Below, piece after piece: positions 35,520 to 46,279 of a stretch of DNA of 64,000 bases (the first letter of the stretch is position 1; each line of letters opens with the position of its first letter). A program made the position numbers and the translations under genes. The notes beneath the pieces were generated by a model. The model did no database searches. It was given only the letters and a program-made list of their open reading frames with translations, and was not told the DNA's origin. This DNA comes from Gossypium raimondii (taxonomy: Eukaryota > Streptophyta > Magnoliopsida > Malvales > Malvaceae): positions 11,678,160 to 11,742,159 of the forward strand of contig NC_068571.1 of assembly GCF_025698545.1 (NCBI RefSeq), given 5' to 3'.

Positions 35520-36070
35520 ATTTTTTTTTGGGTAGAATATAAAGCATAAGCAATTAACTAAAATTATAAAGCCTCAACATATTCTATTTTTGAATGTAGC
35601 GTATGTTGGATATCCTTTTTCAATATGTGTTTCATATTCTGTGGCAGGTCATCAAGAACAACTAACTGCTTCATCTTACCTCCTGCCTCCTTAGTTATGC
35701 AATCAGCAACCTTGTTGCTATCTCTCAAAATATGTCGGCATTTCACCTCCCACCTCTTATAGAACCATTCGCGAATCATTCTAACTTCGGCTATATTACT
35801 AACGTCAACTAGTCCATTGCGCAGAGTATCAATTAGTAGAGCATTATCACTTTCAATCTTTACCTTTTGAAAACCCCATGATCAAGCTAATTTCAATCCT
35901 TTCAACATTGACAATGACTCGATTTGAAAAATGTCTACCATCTCATAACCATTTCGAAACCCACCATCCAACATCCAGTTGGACCTCTTATTACTCCACC
36001 AATAACAGCCCTTAATTTACTTATCGACATCGACCCATCCACATTAATTTTGACCCATTCAGTACATTAA
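35520..36070 (-). mobile_element. 5'-truncated LINE, minus orientation
   Basis: A T-run at 35522-35530 is the poly(A) tail read on the other strand. Upstream on the minus strand lies LINE RNase H sequence. Flanking sequences (ATTATTTTTAAGGTA and ATTAATTTTCAAAGTA) are similar and may be a degraded target duplication. Confidence 0.7.
35564..36060 (-). pseudogene. LINE RNase H fragment
   Basis: Minus-strand translation begins near 36050 with VKINVDGSMS-like sequence, continues ESDNALLIDTLRNGLVD, and is open at 35779-35564: MIREWFYKRWEVKCRHILRD, then SNKVADCITKEAGGKMK. These are the D-, E/D- and C-terminal helices of the RVT_3 RNase H found at the end of plant LINE ORF2. At least one stop upstream; a remnant. 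Confidence 0.75.
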
Positions 36071-36406
36071 TTTTCAAAGTATTATTAATTTTTATATTTT
36101 CATAAAATAAAATCAATAACAAATTGATACATAATAAAATTTAAACTTAAATTACTATAATTTTTAAACACTCAACTTTATTATTTAACTAAATCCTCAT
36201 ATAAATATATATTTTTTTGTCTATCATGCCTCACATAAATATTTAATAAATATTTTTTTACATAAATTATAATCTAATATATATTGAAAAGGTGGGAATT
36301 GAGGAATTATTTGTACGATCATTTTAACTTTGACTAATGAATTTGGAATTGATAACAAAATGTTGGCATTTGATGCAGGTTTGAGCTGTTCATAAATTCG
36401 GCTGCT
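36071..36406. other. AT-rich intergenic sequence, no feature seen
   Basis: No coding or repeat structure recognised. Confidence 0.5.
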
Positions 36407-37867
36407 TTAATTTACCTAAATAATATAAAAAAATTAAATATTAAAATAGATTGTTAGTTGGATTATATATGAAAATAGTATATTTTTTTGGGTTGTGCCT
36501 ATCTGACAGGCGCAATCACTTTTTTTTATATTAAAATATTATTTTTACTTTAAATAAAATATTATTATTTTATTTTTATTAGAAATATTTAAATATATAT
36601 ACATGTTAAAATACAGTCAACGGGTCAAAAATACCTGAGACCAGCTGCACTTGTCAGATAGGCGCCACTGGTGGCGCCTGACAGGTAGGCGCCACTTAGA
36701 GCTGTCCATGGGCCGGGCCCGGGAAAAAAATTCGGCCCGACTCTTAGGCCCGAGCTCGACCCGGCCCGAAATATGGGCCTGAAATTTTGCCCAGGCCCGG
36801 CCCGGGAAAAAAATAATAAGCCCGAGCCCGGCCCGGCCAGATTTTTAATAAACACAAAAAAATATTTTAAAAATAAAAAATAATAAAAAAATATTTTTAA
36901 AGTATTTTAAAATTAAAAAATAAAAATAAAAAATATATATTTATTATATTCGGGCCGGGCTGGGCCCGGGCCAAAAAGTTAAGCCCGAGCCCGGCCAATT
37001 TTTTAAACGGGCCTTGTTTTTTTGCCCAAGCCCATATTTCGGGCCTATATTTTTACCCGAACCCTCCCATATTTCGGGCGGGCCGTCGGGCCCATGGACA
37101 GGTCTAGCGCCACTGCCTCCCACCTGCGCCTCTCTGCCCCGTACAAAAATATTTTTTGTTATTAATTATTATTTATAAATTGTTTATGTTTAGTGTTTAT
37201 GGTTTTGGGTTAATATTTTATATGAATATATTTTTTTGTTTTTATAATTATTTTAAAATTAATTTGTTAGTAATTTAGGATTATGTTATAAATTGTTGTG
37301 TTTGTAATTATTTTAAAATTAATTTATTAGTAATTTAGGATTCATTATAAATTGTTGTGTTTAGTTTAGTATTTGATGAGTTTTTAGTAATGTAAAATTA
37401 TTTAGTTAAATATTTTGTTAGTAATTTATTATAAATTGTTGTGTTTTGTGAGTTTTTAGTAATGTAATTTAAAAAAAAAATAATTTTATAGTTATTTTGT
37501 TCAACCAGTTGCGCCTGTCAGATAGGTTGTGAGTTTTTAGTATTTATAGTTATTTTGTTCAACCAGTCGCGCCTGTCAGATAGGCTCCACCAGTCGCGCC
37601 TACCAGATAAGTGCCACCTACCCCATACCATTTTCGTATCTCTACACGGGTCATATACTGATCTGAGGAAAAAATATAAGCAGTGGCGCCTATGAAAAAG
37701 ACGCCATCAATAAAATAATATTTAAAAAAAACAAAAAATATTTTAATATAAAAAAAGTAGTCGCACCTGTCAGATAGGCGCGACCCAAAAAAAATACTAT
37801 TTCGTATATAATCTAGCTAACAACCTATTTCAATATTTAATTTTTTTAAGTTATTTAGGTAAATTAA
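36407..37867. mobile_element. TIR element (Mutator-like MITE) with internal GCGCC palindromes
   Basis: The ends are inverted repeats of about 130 bases: left TTAATTTACCTAAATAATAT, right (reverse complement) TTAATTTACCTAAATAACTT. Both arms run into TTTTTTTGGGT, then CGCCTATCTGACAGG. The interior has many copies of GCGCCTGTCAGATAGGCGC-like palindromes (36652, 36671, 37508, 37566, 37590, 37682, 37762). No coding sequence. It contains a nested hAT-like element at 36697-37106. No target duplication found. Confidence 0.7.
36697..37106. mobile_element. hAT-like non-autonomous element nested in the TIR element
   Basis: 410 bases, left TAGAGCTGTCCATGGGC, right (reverse complement) TAGACCTGTCCATGGGC, flanked by a perfect 8-bp duplication GCGCCACT (36689-36696 and 37107-37114). 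The arms are rich in GGCCCGG/CCCGGCCC and the middle is AT-rich. Its ends match the element at 6941-7483 (TAGATCTGTCTATGGG), so both belong to one family. Confidence 0.85.
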
Positions 37868-37899
37868 CCACTGGTGAGGTTGCAACTTGAAAATTTTTT

Positions 37900-38050
37900 T
37901 TAGGTAAATTATAAAAATAGTCATCTAATTATAGTGTGTTTCTGTTTTGGTCACTTAAGTTAAAATTTTTATTTTAGTCACTAACATTATTGAAATTTAA
38001 TATTTAAGTGATTCAGTTAAATCTCTAGCGGCGGTCTTTTTTATTGGCAT
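37900..38050. mobile_element. Fragment of the long-TIR MITE seen at 11488
   Basis: GGTAAATTATAAAAATAGTC, TTTTGGTCACTTAAGTTA, TTTTAGTCACTAACATTA and CTAGCGGCGG match the left arm of 11488-11942. The second arm is absent, so this is a truncated copy. Confidence 0.55.
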
Positions 38051-38211
38051 AATAGCAAAGTTATCCTCAAATATTTACTGATTCTATTAATTTAGTCACA
38101 ATTCTAAGAAATCAACAAATTTACTCCTCGGTTGTTACATATTTTATCAATTTAATTTTACTTAATAATTCAAAAACAAAAATTAAAAAACTCTAAAAAT
38201 ATATTTAAAAG

Positions 38212-38456
38212 TGTTATAAAATAAAAGAGAGAGAATAAAGAACAAAGAGAATGGGAGAGCAAAGGAGAACGTATTTTATTGATCAATCGTAATATTTACA
38301 AAGCTTCTCCAAAGTCTCTATTTATAGGCATAATATTTATAGGCATAAGAAGTATAAATGAAGTAGAGATCTACTTCTAATTACTATTAGAATTTAAAGT
38401 ACATCGAAACTTATCTTGATCTTAATGGACATCCACTTAATAAGATATTCATAACA
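38212..38456 (-). repeat. 3' LTR of a minus-strand copia (outermost element of the nest)
   Basis: 245 bases, TGTTATAAAATAAAAG ... GATATTCATAACA, with TGTTAT/ATAACA inverted ends. On its right CCCCCTTGCATG is the polypurine tract read in reverse, placing the element body to the right on the minus strand. Confidence 0.75.
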
Positions 38457-39195
38457 CCCCCTTGCATGTCCATTTGTAGATAATATGTATCATTAAAACC
38501 TTACTAAGATAAAAACCCTGTGGAAAAAAAAATTAGTGAAGGAAAAAGAGTTCACATATCTATAATATGTATAATATGTTGCCTCATTAAAAACCTTACA
38601 AGGAAAACTCAATGGGACAAAACCTCGGTTAAGGGAAAAAAAGTACAACGCATATATATTCCCCCTCATGAAAACATCACATACTTTATCATATTTTATG
38701 TATTCAATCTTGAATACTAGCTTTTAAAATGACCATTTGAACATATTTGCTAAGCATTTATATCAACATTCTTTTGAAAGTTATGAGTGAGGGAAAATTT
38801 TGGGGGATATAAATTTTGATCTCTTCAGGAGTTTCAACAATTATCATAGCAAACTTTAATCATGATTCTTCTATAAATACACAAATAAATATTTTGGATC
38901 ATTTTATAATCCTCCTTCAACTACTATTCACTATGTCAAATTTACCACATATTTTCAAATTATTTCAATTCATATAAATGAACAATTTCCCAAAAATTTC
39001 AATATGCTTCTAGCATTCTAAATCCTTCAAGGATTTTAATATAAAATTTACGATATAGTGATTCATAAAGGTTGTGACAACAACCATTAGACATAAATTA
39101 AATCTTTTATGAACTATCAATTTAATAATATATCTAAAGGTTATTGCATCCACCACAAAAGAATATTATATCTTTTCATATCAATGCTAGGGCTT
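38457..39195 (-). pseudogene. Copia reverse transcriptase fragment (outermost element)
   Basis: Minus-strand translation gives ICVFIEES then LKFAMIIVETPEEI, matching the copia RT region that normally reads VFIKKS...FAIIVVYVDD...GTPEEI. The YVDD catalytic segment, about ten codons, is missing here. Many stops and a 3' region full of AT-rich sequence. It is interrupted at 39195 by the Athila-like insertion and continues at 49513. Confidence 0.6.
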
Positions 39196-40466
39196 TGATA
39201 ATACTCTAAAATGACATACTTTTATGTGCTAATTGCATATATATTTTGAGTATGATTCTACTAATTTGTGCTTTTATGGTTTTTATCTTGTAGGGACTAA
39301 ATTGAAGGCAAAAGGAAATTTGGGGGCAAAAAGAATCAATTTAAAAATAAAATAGACCAGCATGTGAAATAGGAAAGAAATGGTGACAAAAATACAAAGT
39401 GTGAAAGACTTGGGGGCAAAAATTCAAAAAAGAGATTTATAAACATAAGACTCCATTTAAATTTGAATTTTATTAGGATTATTGTTAGGATTATTTAGAT
39501 TTAATTTCAACTTTTATCTTTATTTATCTTTTAGAGTTTAAATAGGAACAAACTAAGTTTTCTATGTACTATAAATAGGGGATGGAGTGACACAAATTTG
39601 CATTCATCTTTTCTATAAAAATTCGGTCTCCCTAAAGCTCTTAGCTTTTTTCCTTTTATTATTCAATAAAATTTTATTTGATTAAACTTATTTCTTTTTT
39701 CTCGAAAAGCATGAGCTACTAAACTCATCTAGACAAAGGTTTTCGAGATTCCATAAAAAAGGTTCATGAGGCTTAGAATCGACACCTTGCCTTCTCAATG
39801 AGTATTTATTGTTTCTCCGCATTACGGGACTGACGCTTCCGCCCATAGCCTTCCAAAAGTGATTTTTCCATCTTGTGCAAATGCGGCCGCTTTGTATGTT
39901 TTGGGAAGGTTGCACAGTCGGTTTGTTAGCTTACTGTGTTAGTGGTTGTCGAGCCTAAGAGATAAAATGGCGTGGCATTCGCCATTGAGAAATGATGATT
40001 TAGTGTAAGACAACCCCACAAAAGTGACAGTTGGCTAGAGTCAGGTTCCTCTAAATCGTAAATCTAAAATCTAAGTGGAGTTAGTGGTCGTAGGTGTCCT
40101 CTTCCACTATAACTGGCTTATTTTGTCATGAGAATGATCACCTAAAAGCCTAGGATTGAACTCAAGGAGGATCGAGATAACTGGAGGCTGGTACCCCTCA
40201 AATCGAAGAACCCCTTCTCTCTATTCTGTTTAGTTTTACAATTACAATTTCATTTTATAAAATCTCAATTCGTCCATATTTTTAATTTTGTCTTTTTTAT
40301 TTTTTTCAGGTACACCATTTTTCTTGGGCACAACTGTGCCCGGGATCTCGAGGAACAAGAAGTTGTACAAATCTAGTCTCTAAAGATTTGACCCTACTTC
40401 CGTTATACTATTCTTTTTGTTATTTTATAGGGATAAATTATTTTTTGTGCTTCCAACGACACACCA
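39196..40466 (+). repeat. 5' LTR of the Athila-like element
   Basis: TGATAATACTCTAAAATGAC ... CCAACGACACACCA, matching 48240-49507 closely along its length. A TATA box CTATAAATA lies at 39569-39577. Confidence 0.85.
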
Positions 40467-40470
40467 AATT

Positions 40471-40489
40471 TTGGCGCCGTTGCTGGGGA
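40471..40489 (+). other. Primer binding site, tRNA-Asp
   Basis: TTGGCGCCGTTGCTGGGGA, one base different from the complement of the tRNA-Asp 3' end (TGGCGCCGTTGCCGGGGA), four bases after the LTR. Confidence 0.8.
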
Positions 40490-40523
40490 TTGATAACGTT
40501 CTAATCTTGTTTCTTTCTTTCTT

Positions 40524-41865
40524 ATGACTAGATATGCTCTAAGAATTCTTGTGTTTGATTGAGAAATAGAAAAGATTGCGAGAGCTAATTGTAAGGAAAC
40601 AAAGCTACGTAAAAAGCAGTCGGAGGTGGTAGGGACTCAGAGAACCCATCGTCAGAAATAGAAACAGGTGATGAAGTTAAGTCTAGGGTTAATGAAAACC
40701 CTACTGAAAGACTAGAAAATGAAAGAATAAGAGTCATCCACCAGAAGAAATGCTTAATGCTAGGGTTAACGAAAACCCGAATCTAGCACATCAACCTATG
40801 GCTCAATCGATTCAGCAATTGACCAAAGCTCTTGCAGAACAACTGTCGTTATGCATTGCGTATCCTACTATGGATACTAATTTTGAACTGAAGTCAGGAT
40901 TAATCCAGTTACTGCTGACTTTTCACGGATTACAAAATGAAAATTCACATAAACATCTAAAAAAGTTTCATATGGTTTGTCTTAGTATGAAACCTCAAGG
41001 CGTAACTGAGGATCAAATCAAATTGGGTGCTTTCCCTTTCTCCCTAGCAGATTCTATTAGGGAATGATTGTTTTACCTACCTCCTGGATCTATTATAACT
41101 TGGACTGATATTTCCCATTTGTTTCTTAAAAGGTTTTTTCCAGCATCACGTGCAGCTGAGTTAAGAAGGGAGATTGTTGGGATAAGGCAAAAAGATGTGG
41201 AGTCTCTTTACGACTATAGGGAGCAATTCAAGAAATTGTGTGCAAGTTTCCCACAACATGAGATAACAGAACAATCTCTGCTCCAATACTTCTATAAGGG
41301 CTTAAATCCCATAGAGATGAATATGGTGGATGCTGTCAGTGGAGGAACATTAGTCAACATGACTCCCCAACAGGCAAAGGACTTGATTTCCACGATGGCT
41401 GCAAATACTCAGCAATCCCGAGCCAATCCTGAACCCACCAAAGGGGTTCACCAGCTAAGTATTTCAGCTTTAGAAGATAAATTTGATCGACTTACTAATA
41501 TCATGAATTCTCTTTTTGCAGTAAAAATAGGACTAACCCGATTGTGCAAAATTTGTGCAACACCCAAACATACAACTGATGCATGCCCTAGTTTGTGTGA
41601 TGATACTATGGCCCATTTAGATGTTGTGGGGAACTTTCTTAGACTGCCCCAAAGGCGATATAACCCATATGCAAATACATATAACCCAGAATGGAAAGAC
41701 TATCCTAACTTGAGTTATGGGGCAAACCTGCAGTATAACCAGCCATACCAAAATAGTTTTCCACAACAGCCGCGAGATTCAGGTACCTCTTTAAAAACCA
41801 TGGTTAATAAATTAGCAGCTAATATGCTTGATTTGCAACAGAAAACTGAGATGTCTATAAGATAA
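40524..41865 (+). pseudogene. Athila-like gag, broken
   Basis: The probable start ATG 40524 reads MTRYALRILVFD, then a TGA where relatives have a proline codon, then EIEKIARAN. After a frameshift the main part is open from 40750, with one in-frame TGA at 41065-41067 (SIRE*LFYLPPGSIITW, a tryptophan position), to 41865. The capsid domain includes FLKRFFPASRAAELRREIVG, LYDYREQFKKLCASFPQHEI and LLQYFYKGLNPIEMNMVDAV. A short zinc-finger-like block LCKICATPKHTTDACP follows. Capsid length and motifs fit Athila gag. Confidence 0.8.
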
Positions 41866-42211
41866 TTGACCACATCGATTAAGAAAATGAACTCACAAAG
41901 AAAGCTGCTGTCACAAATGGAACCTAACCCAAGACAACATGCAAATGCAGTGACGTTGTGAAGTGGAAAAGTACTGGAACCAAATCCTGGTAGGAATCTT
42001 GATCAAGATTCTGCCCAGAAAAAGCAAAAGAACGATGAACAGGTCCGAACGAAAACTCCACTGCCCATAATTCAACCTCCGTTTCTAGGACGATTGAACC
42101 AATATCGAAGAGGTAAGGAGGAAAATGAGATCCTCGAAACATTCAGAAAGGTCGAGATCAACATACCATTGTTGGATACCATCAAACAAATTCTGCTATA
42201 TGCCAAGTTCT

Positions 42212-42450
42212 TGAAAGTTTTCAAGAGAGCATTTAATAAAATTGTTCTGTCTTTTATTAAATAAACTACTAAATTTAAATAGAGAAAAGAGTCATAACCT
42301 AATTGGGGAAATACTTCCCTTATTCTAATAAACTACTAAAAGATAAAATAAAATATTCCTAGAATACCTCAAATGATTTATTCTAAGATTTATCTACCTA
42401 AATAACTTTAAAATATATCCCAAAATATATGGGTTTCACATATTTCAACA
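42212..42450 (-). repeat. 3' LTR of the nested copia
   Basis: TGAAAGTTTTCAAGAGAGC ... CATATTTCAACA on the plus strand. The purine tract, read in reverse as CCCTCAAGTT, follows it at 42451. Confidence 0.9.
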
Positions 42451-42491
42451 CCCTCAAGTTGGTGCATATATATCAATCATGCCCAACTTGG

Positions 42492-43208
42492 TTACAAGAA
42501 AATCAAAGCTTGTCTTAGAGAGCCCTTTGGTGAGCATGTCAGCAATTTGTTGTTTTGAAGGAACAAACAACATGCACACTTGGCCTTCTTTAATTTCTCA
42601 TTGATAAAGTGTCTATCAATCTCAACATGTTTAGTTCTATCATGCTGGACTGGGTTGTGAGCAATACTAATGGCAGCTTTGCTATCACAGTACAACTTCA
42701 TTGGTAAAGTTATTGGTTTCCTTAGCTCTTCCATAATTTCTTTTAACCACATCATTTCACAAATTCCTTGAGCCATTGATCTAAACTCAGCCTCTGCACT
42801 ACTTCTTGCTATAACATTTTGTTTTTTGCTTCGCTAATTCACAAGGTTTCGCTAAACAAATGTACAGTATCCTAATGTGGATCTTCTATCTGTTATTAAG
42901 CCTGCCCAGTCTACATTTGTATAAGCTTCAATTCCTCTTTGTTCGGATTTCTTGAAGAAGAAGTCCTTTCCAAGTGAACTCTTCAAGTATATCAGAATCC
43001 AAAACATTGCTTCTTCATGTTCCTCTATTGGGGAGTGCATAAATTGACTTACTAAGCTCACTACAAAAGCTATGTCTGGCCTTATATGTGATAAGTAAAT
43101 TAACTTACCGACTAATCTTTGGTGCTGCCCTTTATCAACTAATCGACCTTTATTTCTAAATTTTACATTTGAATAGATTGGTGTGTCAGCTGGGTGGCAA
43201 CCACTCAT
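42492..43208 (-). pseudogene. Copia post-RT and RNase H region
   Basis: 43208-42852 reads MSGCHPADTPIYSNVKFR, GKLIYLSHIRPDIAFVVSLV and AYTNVDWAGLITDRRSTLGY, the tether and start of RNase H. 42776-42492 reads GICEMMWLKEIMEELRKP, KLYCDSKAAISIAHNPVQHD and RTKHVEIDRHFINEKL, its catalytic half. A stop and frameshift lie between the two parts (about 42777-42850). Confidence 0.85.
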
Positions 43209-43244
43209 CCCAGCCTATTTTAAAAGATCAATTATATATTTTTT

Positions 43245-44000
43245 CTAAGAGATGACAAGACTCTTCTTTGATTGAGCAACTTCCATTCCAAGAAAGTATT
43301 TCAAAGGACCCAAGTCTTTGATCTCAAACTCCAATGCTAAATGCTTTTTGAGACACCTTATTTCATCTAAATCATCTTCTGTAAGAACGATATCATCGAC
43401 ATAAACTATAATTACTACTATTCTACCTCTTTGTGAGTATCGATAAAACATTGTGTGATCAGCTTGCCCTTGTGAGTAACCTTGTTTTTTAACAACTTGA
43501 TTGAACTGTTCAAACCAAGCTTGAGGAGACTGCTTTAGACCATACAAAGGTTTCTTGAGCTTACATAATCGAGTTCTAAATTTTTCTTCAAAACATGGAG
43601 GAGGATTCATGTAAAATTTTTCTTCAAGTTTCCCATTTAGGAAAGCATTTTTCATATCTAGCTACTGTAAGGACCAATCAAGATTAATAGCAATTGATAA
43701 AAGAACTCTAACAGAATTTAATTTGGCTGCTGGAGTAAATGTTTCAAGATAATCTATCCTGTATGTTTGAGTGTACCCTTTAGCCACTAGTCGGGTTTTG
43801 TATCTATCTAAAGATCTATCCGGTCTGAATTTGGTTGTGAACACCCATTTACAGCCTATAGTTTTTCCCTACAGGTAATTCCACTGTTTCTTATGTACCT
43901 ATTTTTTCAAGAGCGCGCATCTCCTCTAAAATAGCTTCCTCCCACTCAGGAACTTGTAAAGTAGCTTTCACATTTTTAGGTATGTTCACAGTATCGAGAC
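43245..44000 (-). pseudogene. Copia reverse transcriptase, broken
   Basis: RVT_2 begins near 43960 (VPEWEEAILEEMRALEKIGT), continues at 43844-43662 (DRYKTRLVAKGYTQTYRIDY) and 43655-43245 (MKNAFLNGKLEEKFYMNPPP, LKKPLYGLKQSPQAWFEQFN, VVIIVYVDDIVLTEDD). The catalytic YVDD is intact. Stops at about 43660 and 43890 interrupt it. Confidence 0.85.
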
Positions 44001-44573
44001 ACGTAACAAAGGTTGAGAATGTCGAAGACAAGGCTTTATAGGACACAAAGTTAGACATGGGATACGTGACAACATTTCTAACTCCTTTTCTTTTAGCAAT
44101 TAAAATATCTAAATCAGAAAATTCATTGGTTGGATTATGAGCTTTACCTGGACTTTTGACAAGATCTTGCGGGTCGGATTCTTGGTGATGAATCTGGTGG
44201 ATTCCACTTTCTTGATTTTGATTTCTTATTGAGTAAATAATTAACTCCTTTGTTTATTCTTTATTCTCATGATCAGACTCTACACCGTCATACTCTTTTT
44301 CATTAACAACATTAACATCATTAATTTCTGTGTTAATCATAAATTCACCTTTCCTATTATTAGAATCCCTATGTTGTATATTCCTAGTGTTTTCTTGATC
44401 AATTATAGAATCTTCCTTACTATAATTCCCTCCCTAAAGATTAGAATCAAAGTAAGATTGTGTTTCAACAAATGTGACATCCATGGTAATAATAATCTTC
44501 CTATTAATTGGATCATAACATTTGTAACCCTTTTTATTAGAAGCATAGCCAACAAAGACGCATTTTTTTTTGC

Positions 44574-45684
44574 TCAAGGATCTAGTTTACCTTGGTTGTG
44601 AAGATGAACAAAAACACTACACTTAAAAACTCGGAGGGATAAATCTGTGATCAATTTAGAGTAAGGAAAGTTATCTTTAAAGAGACTGAAAGGAGTTTTA
44701 TAGTTTAGAGTTTTACTAGACATTCTATTAATAAGATATGCAGCTGTTAACAAGGCTTCACCCCAAAGATAATGTGGTACCTGACTAGTGAACAACAAGG
44801 CTCTAGTTACTTCCAAAAGATGTCGGTTTTTTCTTTTTGCAACCCCATTTTGTTGCGATGTATTTGTACAAGAGCTTTGGTGGACTATACCATGTTTGGT
44901 TAAGAAAACACTTAATTGGTCACTAAAAAATTCCCCACCATTGTCACTCCGAAGTACTTCTATTTTTACACCAAATTGTGTTTCACCATAGCATAAAAAG
45001 ATTGAAACACATTTTAAACTTCAGACTTATCTTTTAATAAAAATACCCAACAAATACGAGTATGATCATTAATAAATGTGACAAACCAACGTTTTCCTGA
45101 AAAAGTTGAGACTCTCGAAGGTCCCCAAACATCACTATGAATTAACAAAAAAGGTTTGGAAGCTTTATATTTTTGAGGTGGGAAGAATGACCGATGATGT
45201 TTAGCCAATTCACAAAATCCACAGTGATATGAAGAAGGACTTTATTTTTAAATAGATTAGGTAACAAATATCTTAAATAGTAAAAATTAGGATGTCCAAG
45301 CCTATAATGCAAAATCATAACCTTATCAAAACTAGAAGCAGAATTTAAACATAAAGTAGTTGGTTGACTTAGATGGTCGTCGTCAAGAAAGTAAATTCCA
45401 CCAAATTCTTTAGCATTGCTAATCATCCTCCTCGAGACTATGTCCTAAAATTTACACATAGAGGAGTCAAATATAACATGACAATTCAAGGACTAAGATA
45501 ATTTACTGACCGATATGAGATTACAAGCTAGATTTGGCACATGTAAAACATCATGTAAAACCAAAGAAGGCGAAATTTTAACAGTGCCTTTCTCGGCTAT
45601 TGCCGAGAACAACCCATCTGCTACTTTGATATTTTTTGTTTCCTACAGAAAGTGTGTAAGTTGAAAAAAGAAAATGACTACTAG
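44574..45684 (-). pseudogene. Copia protease and integrase, broken
   Basis: The protease active-site region near 45700-45660 reads IVGSRASDHMTSS where DSGASDHMT is expected, so the catalytic aspartate is lost. The GAG-pre-integrase block is at 45426-45142 (HYRLGHPNFYYLRYLLPNLF), the integrase core at 45208-45014 (HSDVWGPSRVSTFSGKRWFV, TFINDHTRICWVFLLKDKSE), and the integrase end at 44816-44574 (VPHYLWGEALLTAAYLINRM, SVFVHLHNQGKLDP). Several frameshifts and stops. Confidence 0.85.
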
Positions 45685-46002
45685 TCATGTGATCACTAGC
45701 TCTAGAACCAACGATCCTCGTGTTTGTTTTACAAAGCTTGACACTGAAAAAATAGAAAAATCAATACCTGATTGGGCAAAGGAGGAAGAAGGATTATTGA
45801 ATGAGTTAGGAAGATAAGAATTCATCCGAAATTGTGGTGATTGAAAAAGCTTGTGTAGATGCTCTAGTTCTTCCTTAGTGAATGAAGATCCTTCTAGAGA
45901 ACTTTGGCCCTCATATTTTTCATTAGTTGTTTCAATGGTAAAACTTTCTTCCTCTATTTGATTGTTGGATCTATTATCTCCAATGAAGGCTGTTTTAACC
46001 AT
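45685..46002 (-). pseudogene. Copia gag remnant
   Basis: An open stretch of 105 codons starts about 20 bases after the primer site: MVKTAFIGDNRSNNQIEEES ... FTKEELEHLHKLFQSPQFRM. This is the linker that in intact copies follows the gag zinc knuckle, so the whole capsid and knuckle part of gag is missing. The frame ends in protease sequence. Confidence 0.7.
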
Positions 46003-46021
46003 GATGCTACTAGAGATAACC

Positions 46022-46035
46022 TAGCTCTGATACCA
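46022..46035 (-). other. Primer binding site of the nested copia, tRNA-Met(i)
   Basis: On the minus strand TGGTATCAGAGCTA directly abuts the 5' LTR. Confidence 0.9.
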
Positions 46036-46274
46036 TGAAAGTTTTCAAGAGAGCATTTAATAAAACTGTTCTATCTTTTATTAAGTAAACAACTGAATTT
46101 AAATAGAGAAAAGAGTCATAACCTAATTAGGAAAATAATTCCCTTATTCTAATAAATTATTAAAAGATAAAATAAAATATTCCTAAAATATCTCAAATGA
46201 TTTATTCTAAGATTTATCTACCTAAATAACTTTAAAATATATCCGAAAACATATGGGTTTCACATATTTCAATA
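46036..46274 (-). repeat. 5' LTR of the nested copia
   Basis: 239 bases, same length as the other LTR and very similar; its terminal CA (plus strand) has become TA. Confidence 0.9.
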
Positions 46275-46279
46275 GTTTT

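Larger units (their letters stand above)
42212..46274 (-). mobile_element. Copia LTR retrotransposon inserted in the Athila-like element, gag-deleted
   Basis: LTRs of 239 bases at each end, flanked by GTTCT (42207-42211) and GTTTT (46275-46279), a 5-base duplication with one change. It splits the host reading ...YAKFL / ...ELCT between gag and protease. Minus-strand order: LTR, tRNA-Met primer site, gag remnant, protease, integrase, RT, RNase H, LTR. The first part of gag is deleted and there are many stops. Confidence 0.9.

Noticed and set aside
36625..36855. Minus-strand open frame rich in G, P and A
   Set aside because: Lies across the hAT-like element's GGCCCGG arms; not a gene.
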